Assembly: GCA_008638375.1 (NCBI GenBank)
Contig: CM018035.1
Location: 36,512,824-36,576,823 of the forward strand
Origin: Nyssa sinensis
Lineage: Eukaryota > Streptophyta > Magnoliopsida > Cornales > Nyssaceae
DNA length: 64,000 nt
Direction: 5' to 3'
Part shown: positions 34,684 through 47,471 of the stretch, piece by piece
How positions within the stretch are numbered: the first letter of the stretch is position 1
Layout: every line of letters begins with the position of its first letter
Position numbers and translations under genes: made by a program
Notes under the pieces: model-generated
Database searches by the model: none
What the model saw: only the letters and a program-made list of their open reading frames with translations
What the model was told of the DNA's origin: nothing

Positions 34684-37600
34684 TGTAAAATCCTGACCCG
34701 GGATATGACACAGAAACTGAGGTAGACCCGATCGAGTACACGTAAACCGAGATAAGTCGAGCCGAGTAGCGTAATACCCGTTCTAACCGAACATAAGTTC
34801 AGAATAAATTTATATAATTTCATTTTATCCAAGAAGGTCAAATAATAATACAGAGCTTTAATCAAGCAATGAACATACTATCAGAGACAAACCGAGACCG
34901 CTTCAGACCCAAATATAGTAGACCCTGAGATGCACCAAATTAATTAACATACAGTGACGGGCACGATTACCGAGGTAATTAACCGAAGTTATAATCTCAC
35001 AAAATTACAAGATTAAGAAAAAGTATGAGTAAACCGAGCCGAGAATAGTAATACCAAAATAAACCCGAGCGGTATGGAGACTTATATACGTAGGCCAATA
35101 CATGCCTCGATCTACGTGCATAATGTATTTTAATAGATGCAAGAATATATATATATATATATGAGATAATATATAAATAGAGGTATTAGTATAATTGGAT
35201 ATGTATTATGTATATATCTATATATATATAATAAAATATTTATTTTATATATATATATATAAGCATACAAAAGAATAAAAAAAAAAAAAAAAGAAGAAAA
35301 GAATAAAAAAAAAAAGAAAAGAAAAGAAGAGAAACGGATGGGGAAATGAAGAGGCATGAAACTGATAGGAGAGAAAGGGAAAAAGAAAAAGAAGAAAAGT
35401 AAGGTCAAATAAGGTGGCTGGGTATATATATATATATATAGTATCTCATGTGAACAGTGGAAAAAAAAAAAAGGGAGAAGAAGAGGGGGGCTGCCGTAGG
35501 GGAGGCGGTGCAATAGGATAAAGAAAGAGAAAAAGAAAAGAGAGAAACAGAGAAAAGAGAGAAGAAGGAGACGGCTGTGCAGCAGATCTGTGCGTGTTGT
35601 GCAACGGCAAATCAGAACAGAGAATGAGAAATTCATAGATGTATTAGATATGTGTGTGTGCAGTGCGTTGCAGCAGGTGGATTGCCGAAATTGAAAAGCA
35701 ACAGCCGTATCAGCCGCATAAACGAATGGCTATGGTGGAGGATCCATGCGGCTACTGTGATGGAAATTTGGGAGAAATAGTGCAGCCCATGAGGCTTTTA
35801 ACAGAACCAAATTATATATACATATATATATATGTGTGTGTAAGTGATCGTAGCAGTGTGCGGTCAAGGGAAATTAACGGTTTGGAGCAGCAACGGTGGG
35901 GGTTCAAGAGATCCATGGAAATATATAGTTATATATGTGAATGCATATGGTTTTGGTAGTGCAGAAAATTGTGTATGTACGTATGATTGTGTTCTGTCGT
36001 TGGAACAAAGAGGCAGTAGCAACAGGGGGAAAGGTTGCTGTGTGTTGGCGCAGTGCAGGGATGACGGTACAGCACAGTGGAGAGGGGATGAAATTGGAAA
36101 ACCTGGAGGAAGTTTGGAGGGATTGATGTGGTTCCTATGATAGATCGGAGAGTGAAATTGTGAGAAAATTGAGAGAGAGGGAAGGGGAGATGGCACAGCA
36201 GTAGTGTTGCGTGGTGCGTGGCAGTAACGGCAGAGGGATTTAGTGGTGCTGTTCGGTGTGAGGTGGTTCGGAGAGACTGGCCGTAGGAGTAGCTGCAATA
36301 AGGGTTCGGTCCTGGTGATGCCGTGAGTGCAGCAGGTATGTATTGTTGTGACCATAGCAGAAACAACCAACCAGAAGAGCACAGCAACAGCAAAACTGAA
36401 TAGATATCAGGTTGCTGTTGGGTGCAGAAATTCACAGCAGATTGGATTAAATGAACGCGAAGCAACGGGGTAAAATACTGACCTTTAGTCTTGAATTTTT
36501 AGAAGTATGAATAATCAGATTTATTTGGGATTTCATTCAACATAGAAATTATTTTAAAATTTCAAATTGGAATCGAGAAAAAAAAAAATAATCCAGGAAG
36601 GAAACACAGCCGCTAGGCTGAGTTTCGTAATTTTATTCGGGCCAAACCAGGTTGAGTCCGACCTGACTCACCCATTCAGATAGTTGCCTAACAATATTAC
36701 TGTATGGGTAAAATTTTAGATTTGAGTTCGGGAAGTGTTTGCTTGAAAAGGAGAAGCTGTCCAATGATTGGCTTAAAATGGAAACGTACGGAAAAAATAA
36801 TGGAAACTTATAAGAATTGGAAAAATTAGGGGCAGTAAATAGAACCTTGTGAGATTTTAATTATTAGGGTTGATTGTGAATTGACCCGAGTGAATAAAAT
36901 AATATTTAATTAAATAATTATTTAAAGGAGAAATTTCTAAAATGCCCTAAGTCGAAAAGTAGTCCAACGGACTCCGAATAAATTAATTGAATAGTAGATT
37001 TTTATTATTTGGAGCATTTTGGACTCATCCGTGGAGTCCGATTTGTGAAAAGAAGACCCAAGAAATAAAAGACCCGTAAAAGTACAAAATGACCGTTTTG
37101 CCCTTTTTAGTACAGAAGTCCAAATTGAATTCCGCGAAAGCCTAAATCGACTTTGTTCGATATTCCGGATTCAATAGTAAAGTCTATTCTAGTAGAAGAG
37201 ATAAAAATAGTAAAGAGGCATAAAATTCGATGAATAGCTTGAATTAGACATATATATATATGTATAGACTAAGATTGGTTTCCTGAATCATAGGAGTACC
37301 CAGATACAAGAAGAAGGCGGTTTGACCTTTTAGACAGATACAGTAAAAGTTAAGTAATCTCTGATCTCTGTTTATGTTACATTCCAAGCCATGTCAACAG
37401 TTTTTCATATATCACTTGTTGTATTCCATATATACCAGAACGTTCATCAAGTCCACATTGATATTGCTCTATCTTGTGGAAAGTATTTATTGATTGTTGT
37501 ATATCTTGATCATGATTTGTACACTTGTGCATGGATTCCTTTTGTACACTTGTACTTAGGGCCGTGAGGGCTAGACAATTTATTCGAAGTAGCCTAGTAA

Positions 37601-38644
37601 ACGTAGTTCAGATAACTATTGTTACGTCAGATTCGCCTAGAACCAGTTATGTTCCACATTTATACTCTTCGTGGAGGTAGCATGATCCTGATATATTATT
37701 AGTGCTGGATTTGTGCTCAGTCACATCTCCATCTGATGCTATTTACGACCTTCGGGTCCAGTTATGACCTTCGGGTCCAGATTATTATACAGTGTACATA
37801 GAGCAGTATTCATACAGCCGACCGGAACTAAATATTCATACAGCCCGAATGGGAACTGGATATTTATACAGCCAACTGGAACTGAATACGAGCTCAGGGG
37901 GTAGCCGGGCCCCAGCCGAGTGCATCAACCAGTTTTGATATCACTATCATTTATTTGATTTTCATAGCTTGATTATATTATATCATTATGAATGATCATC
38001 AGATTTCTCTTATTGGATATCATAGTTTGATCATATTATATCATTATGAATGATCATAAGATTTCACAGCTTTCTTTGAGCGCATAGAAGTGTATTATCA
38101 GACAGATTTCATAGCTCATCATTTGAGTTTCTATCATTTGATATTGAGTTCTATATTTATTGACTGGCTAGCACATCAGCATTTATCCTAGTTCTTTATG
38201 GATAATGCATTATATATTCTTGTACACATAACAGAGCAAAGGAGAATTACTTATTGAGCTTTCATTAGCTCAAACCAAACTTACCACCCCTTTCAGGAAA
38301 TGAAGCTATAGAAGAGCAGTAATAGTAGCAGTAGCAGTCAGCTAGATAGTAGTGGACATTTCTTTTGAAGTTGTAAGTGTAATACTTAGTACAGTCAGTC
38401 TTGTAGCTCTCCCATGTTATCCACGTCTTGGGGATGAACAGTTGGATTAAGAAATTTTGTATTCCGCATTTTGTAAAACATTATATAAATTACATGCAAC
38501 TTTTATTTATTTTATTCCGCATTTAGTTGTTGCATGTTAGAAGCACTGATTGTGTTAGAAAGTTGAGACCCTTGGTTCGACAAGCAGCGTCGGATCGGGT
38601 GCGCGACACGAGATCCGCATAGGGTGGGGTCTCGGGTCGTGACA
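34684..38644 (+). mobile_element. Solo LTR, 3.96 kb, in chromovirus gag; duplication GAATG
   Basis: Starts TGTAAAATCCTGACCCGGG and ends GGTCTCGGGTCGTGACA; GAATG flanks it on both sides, and gag resumes outside. It contains purine-rich tracts (35275-35550), a donor-like CAG/GTATGTA (about 36336), GGACTCATCCGTGGAGTCC (37021) and GGATTCAATAGTAAAGTC (37167) units, and a hairpin GAGCTTTCATTAGCTC followed by CCCCTTTCAG (38256-38296). I saw no clear tRNA-like module. Long frames at 35130-35636 and 35864-36465 are low-complexity antisense frames without domains. Confidence 0.92.
38256..38296 (+). promoter_or_regulatory. Hairpin plus TTTCAG module
   Basis: GAGCTTTCATTAGCTC, then ACCACCCCTTTCAG; the clearest pyrimidine tract of the set. 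Confidence 0.5.
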
Positions 38645-39146
38645 GAATGAGGGTCCTTGCCTAGAGGAAAAAGACCCTGCCCTCTGATTCTGACCTCCAC
38701 CTGGCCTCTACTTTGCCCGTCTCTTGGCGAACTCTTCACCACTTATCTCAACGATTTTGGCGGTGGCCACTACGTCATTGAAAGTAGGTAACCGTTGAGA
38801 CCTCACTCTGTCCTTAATGGCCCACCGTAGCCCCTCCTCAAACTTCCGGGCCTTAAGATCCTCACTGTTGATAACATTTGGTGCAAATCTGGCCAACTCA
38901 TTGAATATGGCCTCATACTGCTCCACTGTCATATTGCCCTACTGAAGTACCATGAACTCAGCAATTTTTCGATTCTTCACTTCACAAGGAAAGTACTTCT
39001 CATTTAACACTGTCGTAAAACGCTGCCAATCCATGTTCGGCTCCCTGGTCTCCTCAAGCATCCACCATTTGTGGGCAGCTCCCTTGAACCGATATGTGGC
39101 ATAAGCCACCTTCTGTGTCTCAGTGCATGGAAAGATGCGGAAAATC
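38645..39146 (-). pseudogene. Chromovirus gag (middle part)
   Basis: On - it reads FPCTETQKVAYATYRF, WQRFTTVLNEKYFP, a TAG where glutamine is expected (about 38940), then MTVEQYEAIFNELARFAP, ARKFEEGLRW and a second stop near 38708 before a basic tail. This is the Retrotrans_gag capsid region that forms the virus-like particle. The N-terminus is missing: at about 39147 the sequence passes straight into the middle of the 5' LTR. Confidence 0.85.
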
Positions 39147-40319
39147 GAATTTATTAATTTAATTAATTAATTATATCTAATATATATTATTTGGGTAGAA
39201 AGGATCACATGTGCCTTAGTGGCACAGTGCTCCGTGCTCCCTAATAATCCATCAGATCCTGAGGTCGAGCCGTGGGGGCAGCAGCTTCTATGGTGTTATA
39301 CGTATATTTTTTTTTTCTTTAAACTGATTCAGTTTCAACCCATCAACCCATTCAATTTTAAAAAAAAAAATCAAGCAGCCCAATCCACATCAACAGCCCA
39401 TCCCATTTAAATTCTAAAGCCAAACAGCCCCTGTCTTATAAAAATAACTGAAGCAGAATGGTACACAGTAGCCCGTTTCATGGTTGTCACCCACGTTTTT
39501 TCGGCGAGATGCCGGTCGTCTTCTCCGGCGACGGTGACTCGCCGGCGGTCATTTCCTTAAGTTTTCTCGATGGGGATCAGTTGGGCATGTCAAGAGGGTT
39601 TCATATCTACCCTTAGAATTGAAATTGTTGGGGTTTTGGGCTGCCAAAAACAGCCATAACAGTGGCTGTGCAGCGCTGGGCGTTTTTCCGGCGACTCGTC
39701 AAATTCTCAGTTCGTGGCTTCCTAGCCACGGTTTGAACCCCATTTTTTTTTTTTTGTGTTTTTCGGCACCTATGGGGATCATTTCCCTATTTGTAAATCT
39801 AGCTAAATCAATCAATTTTTGGATTATCCAAAATCTTCCATAGACCTGCAACTGACCATTACTCGTTTATCTCTGGACCAAACCCACTAGTTTTTGGTTC
39901 GTTGTGCTCTCCCTAAAGTCTAGTTTTGATCCTTACGTACCAAATTAGATTTTATCTAAGTTGGTTTCTGGGTGAGCTTTTAAGCTCCATCAATGGCGTT
40001 TCTATGGTTCCTTTGGTTTCTCGCGTCTAAGGCACTCAATGGTTGCCTACTATTTTTCTGTGTCAACTTAAATTACCATGCATATCAAAACAAGTTCCTA
40101 ACAACCTAAACACTGTTATTTTCTTATCAAACGAAAAATCTAAATTTGAGTTTTGAAATACCTTTCAATGGCCTCATTCTTTGATCTTCCTGTGCACTTC
40201 TGTTGCGTCCAGCCCCTTCTTCCTTCTCCCAGTTTCCTCTTTAATTCCTCTCTTACATTCTAAATTCCCTCAATGACACCAACGTACCCATTGTTATAAG
40301 CATTCCTCACAACCCTTCA

Positions 40320-40373
<54 letters not shown>

Positions 40374-40822
40374 CTGCGCTTCAGCCCCCCAGCCGTTTCC
40401 TTCTTTTCTTTTTTTCTTTTTTCTTCAGTTACATCAGTTACACCACACACACATATCTATATATATATATATATATACACATACTTTTTTTATTTATTTA
40501 CATAATCACATCTATATATATCCATATCCATATATATATATATATATAAATTCTCATTTTCATTTCTTTCAAATTCCTTTTTTTATTTTTTTATTTTTAT
40601 TTATTTATATATATATATATATTAATTTTGTTTCATTTCCTTTTGAATTTTATTTTATTTTATTTTGTTTTATTTTATTTTATGATTGTTATTTTCTTAT
40701 TATCGTCATTCGGTTGCCCTGTCATTTATCCATATATTCCAATTATTGAAACTCAACCCATTTATTTCATTATCGTAGCGTTAGGCCTTATTGGCTTGGT
40801 TACAATGGGTTAGGGTATTATA
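39147..40822 (-). mobile_element. Truncated 5' LTR of the chromovirus
   Basis: Matches 29186-30869 almost base for base, including the TC run (40325-40369) and the terminal GGGTATTATA. About half of the LTR and the PBS are lost to a deletion whose junction lies in an ATTAATT-rich stretch. An antisense tRNA-like module is present (39219-39272). GTGGG follows at 40823-40827. Confidence 0.88.
39219..39272 (+). other. Antisense tRNA-like module in chromovirus 5' LTR
   Basis: TGGCACAGTGC and GAGGTCGAGCC; same module as 29262-29316 with one change at the end of the A-box. Confidence 0.45.
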
Positions 40823-40827
40823 GTGGG

Positions 40828-42690
40828 CTTTTCCGTCATTTTGCCCATAAAAGGCAATTTTGACATTTTGGTCATTTCACCCATAGGGGGAATTTTTGTC
40901 CTTTTGCCCATAGAGGGCGTTTTTTACATTTTGGTCATGATCTATAGAGGAAATTTTGGACATTTCGCGCATAGAGGGCATTTTCAGCATTTTTGACATT
41001 TTTTCCATAGAAGGCATTTTGGTCATTTCGGCTATAGAGGGTGTTTCCGTCATTTTTTTCTATAGAGGGCATTTTTGATATTTCAATAACTTTATCCATA
41101 AAGGGCATTTTGGCCATTTTGCCCATAAAGGGCATTTCTATCATTTTGCCCATAGAGGGAATTTTTAAAATTTTGGTCATTTTGTTTATAAAAGGCATTT
41201 TGGTCATTTCTAGTATTTCCTTTTAGAGGTAGTTTGGTAAATACTAGAAGTTTTCCACCTTCTAAGGGTATTATATACTGGTGCCATTTTGCCCTTTGGA
41301 GGGAACTTTGGTAATTATAGAATATTCCTATCCCATATAGGTTATTTTGGTCATTCATGGGTATACATGTAATTTTCATGTCATTTTATCCCTATAAGGT
41401 TAATTTAGAAATTATAGCCCTTAGGAAAAATTTTGACTTTTTTATGCCTTAGCGGCATTTTTGTAATTTCTTTGTCCCTAAATTCTCCACCAAATTAGGG
41501 GCAATATAGTAAATATAGGTTTGTCCACCAAATAGTTGCCTATTTTTCTCCATTCCTTATTCCAATGGATTTTCCGTAGATTTGTGCACAAAATAACTTC
41601 CTAATCTATATTTTTTGCACATTAAGCATTAATCTTGGCCATCCATCCATAGGATTCATTGTGAGCCCTTGGATCAAACCTCCTTACTTTTTTTCTTATA
41701 AATAAAAGCCCTTAAAGATAGAAAATTAAAAAGTCAGATGTTGCTGCAATAGTTCCTCTTTTCTTTCTCCCATATTTCTTATTCCATATTATTTGAAACC
41801 TTGTTCTACACAAACATTAGTTCTAATCCATTGAAGAAGCAGTTCCACACCATTGGATATTCAATTCAAGGAGTTCAAGTTCAAGTTCAAGTCTTGTCTA
41901 ATTCAACCCAAACAATCAAGTACACTTCCTAAAAGCCTATTATTTTCTCCTTTTTCTAATTTAGTTCATCCTATCACTCTTAATAGAATAAATTGAATTA
42001 GAGAACTATGTTGGCTCTGATTCTATTATCTGAATGGATGCATAGGATGTCTCATAAGCTCGAGTCTACTCTTTTCCTTTAATCTTATTTACTTTATGTC
42101 TTTTTCTTATTTTTATTCATGTGAATCTCTACTTCTACTCATTTTGGTTTATTTGCTTTATGTATTCTATTTATTTTATTTGTTCATGTCATTATTATCA
42201 TTATCTCTAAATATTCACTCTTTCTCTTGTTTATATCATGGAATACAAGCATTGTGGATAAACACTTGAGGCTAGTCCATTTAGACTAGGCAGGATAGGT
42301 GCCTAACCCCTTTCCATCTCATACCTTAGCTCCCGAACTCAAAATTCTTTGGTTCATTGTAGACTAGTTTGCTTTAATGTATTTTAACCCATGTCAAGGG
42401 GTTTAGAATCTAAATAAGACCAAAGCATTGTAATTTTAGTTTTTTTTGCTATTCTTTTTACATGTATTCTTCATGGGTTGTATCAAGTTTTCTTGTTATT
42501 TAGCTTAAAACAAGCTGGCAACTCCTTTGTGCATTCATTATACACCCCTCAATCCAAAAAGAGAGTGTTCCCCTCCCACCTCAAAGGAGAAAACTTTGAA
42601 AGCTAGGGTTGTTTGACTTCTCTTCTGGCACCTACACTCACACACATCATCACTTTGACTCACTCTAGGGTTGACACCTAACCCTCGTTA
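40828..42690 (+). mobile_element. Tat-1 3' LTR, second part (minisatellite, TATA box, R/U5)
   Basis: Resumes the minisatellite (to about 41220), then AGTTTGGTAAATACTAGAAG and a unique AT-rich section with TTATAAATAAAAGCC (41696-41710), a likely U3 TATA box. The leader-like region downstream has GTTCAAGTTCAAG repeats (about 41870). Combined with 21894-22016 the LTR is about 2 kb. The right end is uncertain because the next reverse LTR scrap begins near 42700. No gene in this stretch. Confidence 0.6.
41697..41705 (+). promoter_or_regulatory. Putative TATA box of Tat-1 LTR
   Basis: TATAAATAA in the middle of the LTR in the element sense. Motif only; no transcript evidence. Confidence 0.45.
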
Positions 42691-43210
42691 TGCATTGCAT
42701 ACAAGAATTTTATGGGTTATATCAATTTAAAGTGGCTTTTGTAGCACAAATGTGATGGTAGCCTAGTGGTTAATCTTTTTTGATAAATAACCTTGGCTCC
42801 AAGGTTCAAGCCTTGGCATGCCCCTTTTACTCTGTTTTTCTCCTTTGTTGTGTTAGTGGAGAATTCCATACTTCTATTAATATTTTATTCATTATATATA
42901 CTTAATTTATATATTTTTAACTACTTGATGTATATTTTATGCCCATCAAAGGTTGCCTCTTCATGTAATCTAATTAATTAAACATGAATAGTTATAACAC
43001 TAACTTGTGCATTTAGACTTAACATTTATGTATTGATTTAACAAGTAGTCCTTAATTAAATTGTTGTCTTTTATATTAATATCTACTAACTCATTTTTCT
43101 TAAAAATCATCATTGTTATGTTATTGTCATGGTATAATTATACACTAATGTCTTCTTCAGGCTTACTAAGCAACCCTAATCACACCAAGTGATTAGGTCG
43201 AGGTGTTACA
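42691..43210 (-). mobile_element. Reverse LTR fragment, about 0.5 kb
   Basis: Ends on + with GATTAGGTCGAGGTGTTACA at 43210, the reverse of a TGTAACACCTCGACC start. It keeps only the first 500 bp of an LTR, with a tRNA-like module at the usual offset. Its 3' part and target duplication on the left are gone. It was inserted in the RNase H frame to its right. Confidence 0.65.
42757..42813 (+). other. Antisense tRNA-like module
   Basis: GGTAGCCTAGTGGTTAAT (A-box-like) and CCAAGGTTCAAGCCTTGG (T-arm with a CAAGG/CCTTG stem) lie antisense to the LTR, 400-455 bp from its start. Confidence 0.55.
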
Positions 43211-44226
43211 AACAGCGAACTCTAAATCTTGTGTCGGGTAGTTCCTCTCGTGAGGCTTTAATTGTTATGAGCCATAGGCAATGACTCTACCTTGCTGCAT
43301 AAGTACACAACCTAATCCATCCCGTGAAGCATCGTCATAGACTGTGTATCCCACTCCACTCTCGATAATAATAAGGATAGGTGCAATGGTGAGTCAAGTC
43401 TCTAACTTTTGAAAAGACCACTCGCAAGTGTCATCCCAAATAAATCAAATACCTTTCCTAGTGAAACGTGTTATAGCCATAGCTAACTGAGAAAACCCTT
43501 CAACAAATCTATGATAATAACCAGCTAGACTCGAGATGCTACGAATCTCAAACACATTCTTTGGCTTCTCCTAAGTCATCATGGCCTTTATCTTAGAAGG
43601 ATTCACTATAACATTATGCTGTGAAACAACGTGTCTTAAAAATTTCACCTCCTTAAGACAAAACTCACACTTATCAAACTTAGCGTACATCCGATGCTCC
43701 TTCAAAATCTATAGTGCAAGGTGAAGATGTCTTAGTCTTCTTTTTCGAAGGTGAATAAATGAGAATGTCATCAACGAAGACAATGACAAATATATCAAGA
43801 TACTGCTAAAATACGCAATTCACCAAGTCTATGAATGTTGTAGAGGCATTCGTCAAGCCAAAAGGCATGACAAGGTACTTATAGTGGCCATTTCAAGTAT
43901 AAAATGTAGTCTTTGAGATATCTTCCTTTATCCTCAACTGTTGATAGCCCAATCTCAAATCAATCTTCAAAAAGCATATGGAATGATCTATTCCACTTCT
44001 TCGTCAAGAATGCTAGAACTCCTTATGGTGAAGTGTTAGGCCGTAACAAAACCTTACTCAACAACTCCTCAATTTACACCTTTAGCTCCCGCAACTCTAC
44101 AATTACCACACGCTAAGGTGCCATCGAAATAGGTGCGATACCCAGTAGTAAATCAATGGAGAACTCTATCTCCCTATGTGGCGGTAACTCGAATAGATCA
44201 TCGGGAAATATATCTAGGAAGTCTCG
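43211..44226 (-). pseudogene. Second chromovirus RT-RNase H remnant
   Basis: On - it runs from the protease-RT linker ([19 protein letters not shown], about 44205) through TSPYGV, a decayed middle, IVFVDDILIYS (catalytic box, about 43780) and the RNase H segment [18 protein letters not shown], then HERNYPTQDLEF at the left edge. Order and motifs equal those of the chromovirus at 22017-40822, but many stops and small shifts mark it as much older. It is cut on the left by an LTR scrap in RNase H and on the right by LTR A4 near the start of RT. Confidence 0.8.
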
Positions 44227-47200
44227 TGTCACATCTCGCACCACACCCTACGCGGATGCCGAAGATGTGATGCCAATTAGCCATCTCGTCGGTCTCCCTA
44301 CCTAATGTGACCAACCAAAGGCAAACTTCTGAACTTTACAATGAATTAGATTCCAAATGTAAGGTCAGAGTAGTGAAAATTAAAACCTTTTCATTTCGGG
44401 AATGCAATTTATCTATATACCACAGAGCACGTCTATAACCAAACATCTAATATCTCTAAAGTACCAAAACCCATGAGCCATGTCCCAATACATCCATTGC
44501 ATATCAATGAATTCAATCATATTATTTCACTCACCTGAATAGCCTGATTCAGTCCACAAGAATCCAAGTCTTCATAATTCAGTGCCAATCAAATCCTTGC
44601 TTAGAATGCCTCCCGGCCTACTAGTGTCATTTCTTTGTGCCTTCTAATCCAATAGAGATAAGTCCTGAAAAATGTTAGACAAATAGAATGAGCTTAAACA
44701 AGCTCAGTGAGTAACATAAGTTTCTTGTCATGGGTTTTAAAACCAGTTCTTATATACATGGTATCCAAATAAAATGCATAATCAAATGCAGCTCAAGTAG
44801 GACAAAACAGATCAGATCAGAACAGAACATAACAGATCATAACAGAGCCAAAACAGAACAGATCGGAATAGAATAGATCATAACAGAACTGCATTAAACT
44901 GAACTGAGTACCAGTATATCAATAAAAAGGTATATCATCAAATATGTCTGAACCTTTCCCAACTGCCCATAAGCGGACACTGGTGGGGCCTCTACCCTCT
45001 GGGTCATGCTCTGGCATAAGCCATACCGCTCAATCCTGTAGTGGGCATAGAGTAAGACACAACATAACAAAACAGAATCGAAACTGACTCCGAATAGCAT
45101 ATAACAGAACAGAACAGACCAAAACAAAATTAGAACAGGACAAAAGAGCAAGACAGAACAGAATCATGCCATGTGTAATGCAGTACAAAAAGTATGCATT
45201 TAAGTATATTCATTTAAACAGTATAGTATATGATACAGTACAGTATATGAAACAATACAGTATATGAATCTAGATAGTACAGTAAAATCACACCAAGTCA
45301 GGGTTCCAAGTTACTCACAAACCGTATGCTCATCTCCATTCACAGATATTCGCCGGATACGTCTTTAGAAACATCCTTGCATATGCTGAATAATCATCAT
45401 CAATTATAGACATATAAGAATTCATCCATTTAGGAGTCTATCAGATTCCCTAATTAAGTTCATTGGCTTATTACCCATTTATTGGGTTTTAACTCAGGCT
45501 ATTTAATTATTTAATTAAGTTTAGTAGCTTCCAAAATTATAATCCAAGTCATTTTGACTCATTCCTTATCAATTAATCACTTATTCAACCTTAGGAGCAA
45601 AATGATAATTTGTCATTCTTGCCCCGAACCCTATCTAGGTTCTCATAATATTCCATGAGTCTTATATATAAATTTCTAACTCTTTTAGACTTCATTTGGT
45701 ATCTGTTTAGATCATCGGGGACACATTAATCATTTTCCTTTTTGTACTTTGACTATTCCGGAGTCTTATTTAAACCCTTAATTCACATAATTATGCTTAT
45801 GACAGTTTCTTATATCAGATTGGCCCTTTTTAGAATTTATTCGGCCTTTACTTTGTATTTTCTGTGCTTAGAGGTATTTTGGTCATTTTACATTTTATGA
45901 AATTTCGACACCGAATCATTATTTAGTCATTCATACAAGTTCACAATTATTTGGGTCCCTATTGGTATCAATTTCTTCAAATTTGGACTTTATTTAGGCT
46001 TCAGATTATATTAAGGGTATTTTGATAATTTTACACCTTATGGTAGGACTACCCCGGAGTCCCTAGATGTCCAATCTGACATTTTCATTGTGTCCGGAAC
46101 ATCCCAAAATGTTAAGATAGCCTTTTTCGGATCTCAATTTGGACTTTATTTGCTTTATTTATGGCCCAAGGGTAAAATAGTCATTTTACCCCACCCCATT
46201 TATAAAATAATTTAATTAATTATTTCATTATTAAATTATTTTTTTAGGGGTTTATTTGAATTAAATTCTTAAGAGTTGGGCTAGAACAGAATTATTTAGA
46301 ATTTTGGGGCCAAACTGTAACTTAGAAAAGTTAGGGTTTTATATTTTAATTTAAATCATTGAACCAAGGGGTTCATGGGTTAAAACCCTAGACCAGCCCA
46401 AAGGCCTCTAAACCAGTCGGTTTAGGTTGTCCAGTGAACCGGAATAGAATACTCTTGCTATCCTTCTTATCCCAGGTTTAGGCTATTCTGATTTTAATTT
46501 TGAATTTACTACCCTCGCAACCAAAAAGAGTAAATTCAACTTAAAATTCAAACCTTAAACAACGTAGTCCAATTACCATGGTTGCGTTCGGTCGGGTCCC
46601 AACCCGACTCGACCCAGATCCGATCCAACAGTAACCCGTTTCTCTCACGCTTTTCCAGCGCCTGCTCCGGCGTCCTCTTCGGGGCCGGTCGCCAGAACTG
46701 TGACATTTTCTCTACTGTTTTTCATGTTTTCAACGTCCATTTTTCTAGGATTTTACACCAAATAAATCCTAAGACCTTAAGCATGCATTTGGGACTGTTT
46801 TAAACCTCAAAATTTACAATTTTTCGACACCCATTTAACGTTTCCGGCCTTGCACTGGTCGGCCATAAACTGGTCATTGCTTGACCTTTTTCCTTAATTC
46901 CAACTATTTTGGATTCCTGGAATGATTTTATACTTGGTTTTATTCACAAAACCCAGTTTAGTTCAACTTGAAATTATCCTAATTTTGGCCGTGAGTTACA
47001 GACTATTTTTCTTAGATTTTCTTTCATTTTCTCGGTTGAATTTTGATTCCTAATCATAGTTAAAGTAGAATAGAAAGTATTTGAATTCTTACCTTGGTCT
47101 CAAGCCCGAACTTGGAAGCTTTCCATCTCCTTCATCCATGGCAGTTTTGTACTGTTGTTACAGCAGCAACTGCTTTCCTTTCTATTTTAGTTGTTCTCTC

Positions 47201-47471
47201 TTTCTCCATCTTTTTCTCTTTTTCTTTGTCTCAATTTGTGGTTGCTTACCAATTTTTCTACAGACAGATATAAATATATATATATATATGTAGCTTAGCC
47301 TAGAATTCTCCAGCTTTGTCACTGGCAGCTTCTTGAAGTTTCATGCTAGAAGCTTTTGGTAGCTTACACATGCATCTTAGATTTCCAACCCTTGTCATCT
47401 AATTCGGGATCTAGAAGCTTCATGCTGCTTGATTTTTTCCTACTTTGTTATATATATATATATATATATAT
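44227..47471 (-). mobile_element. Reverse LTR A4 (diverged A family), interrupted by Tat-2
   Basis: Starts on + TGTCACATCTCGCACC, the reverse of the A-family 3' terminus, after TCTCG (44222-44226). It keeps the family order: CTCACCTGAA (44532), CTGAAAA plus hairpin (44665-44705), a GATCAGAACAG-rich array (44800-45180) and GGTATTTTGGTCATTTTAC (about 45880). It also has an accepted-looking CTTACCTTGG (47089-47098), the reverse of a splice donor. It is more diverged than A1-A3. The LTR 5' end is not reached before Tat-2 begins and presumably lies beyond the window. Confidence 0.7.
44665..44705 (-). promoter_or_regulatory. Hairpin plus TTTCAG module in LTR A4
   Basis: On + CTGAAAAATG, then GAGCTTAAACAAGCTC, a perfect 6-bp stem. 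The stem pairing is kept although the bases differ from A1. Confidence 0.5.

Larger units (their letters stand above)
22017..40822 (-). mobile_element. Chromovirus (Ty3/gypsy, Tekay/Del-like), nested host of two solo LTRs
   Basis: Delimited by GTGGG duplications at 22012-22016 and 40823-40827. On -, the order is 5' LTR (40822-39147, truncated), gag (39146-38645), solo LTR insertion, gag end (34683-34266), protease, RT, RNase H, integrase with chromodomain, polypurine tract (30884-30870) and 3' LTR (30869-22017, split by a second solo LTR). Without the insertions it is about 9.3 kb. The PBS, part of the 5' LTR and the gag N-terminus are deleted. The domain order and C-terminal chromodomain place it in the chromoviruses. 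Many in-frame stops make it inactive. Confidence 0.88.

Noticed and set aside
35130..35636. 168-codon phenylalanine-rich ORF on -
   Set aside because: Translation of GA/AAG-rich and TA microsatellites in the 34684 solo LTR.
35864..36465. Overlapping 172- and 178-codon ORFs on -
   Set aside because: Antisense frames of an LTR leader-like region; two frames open at once and no domain.
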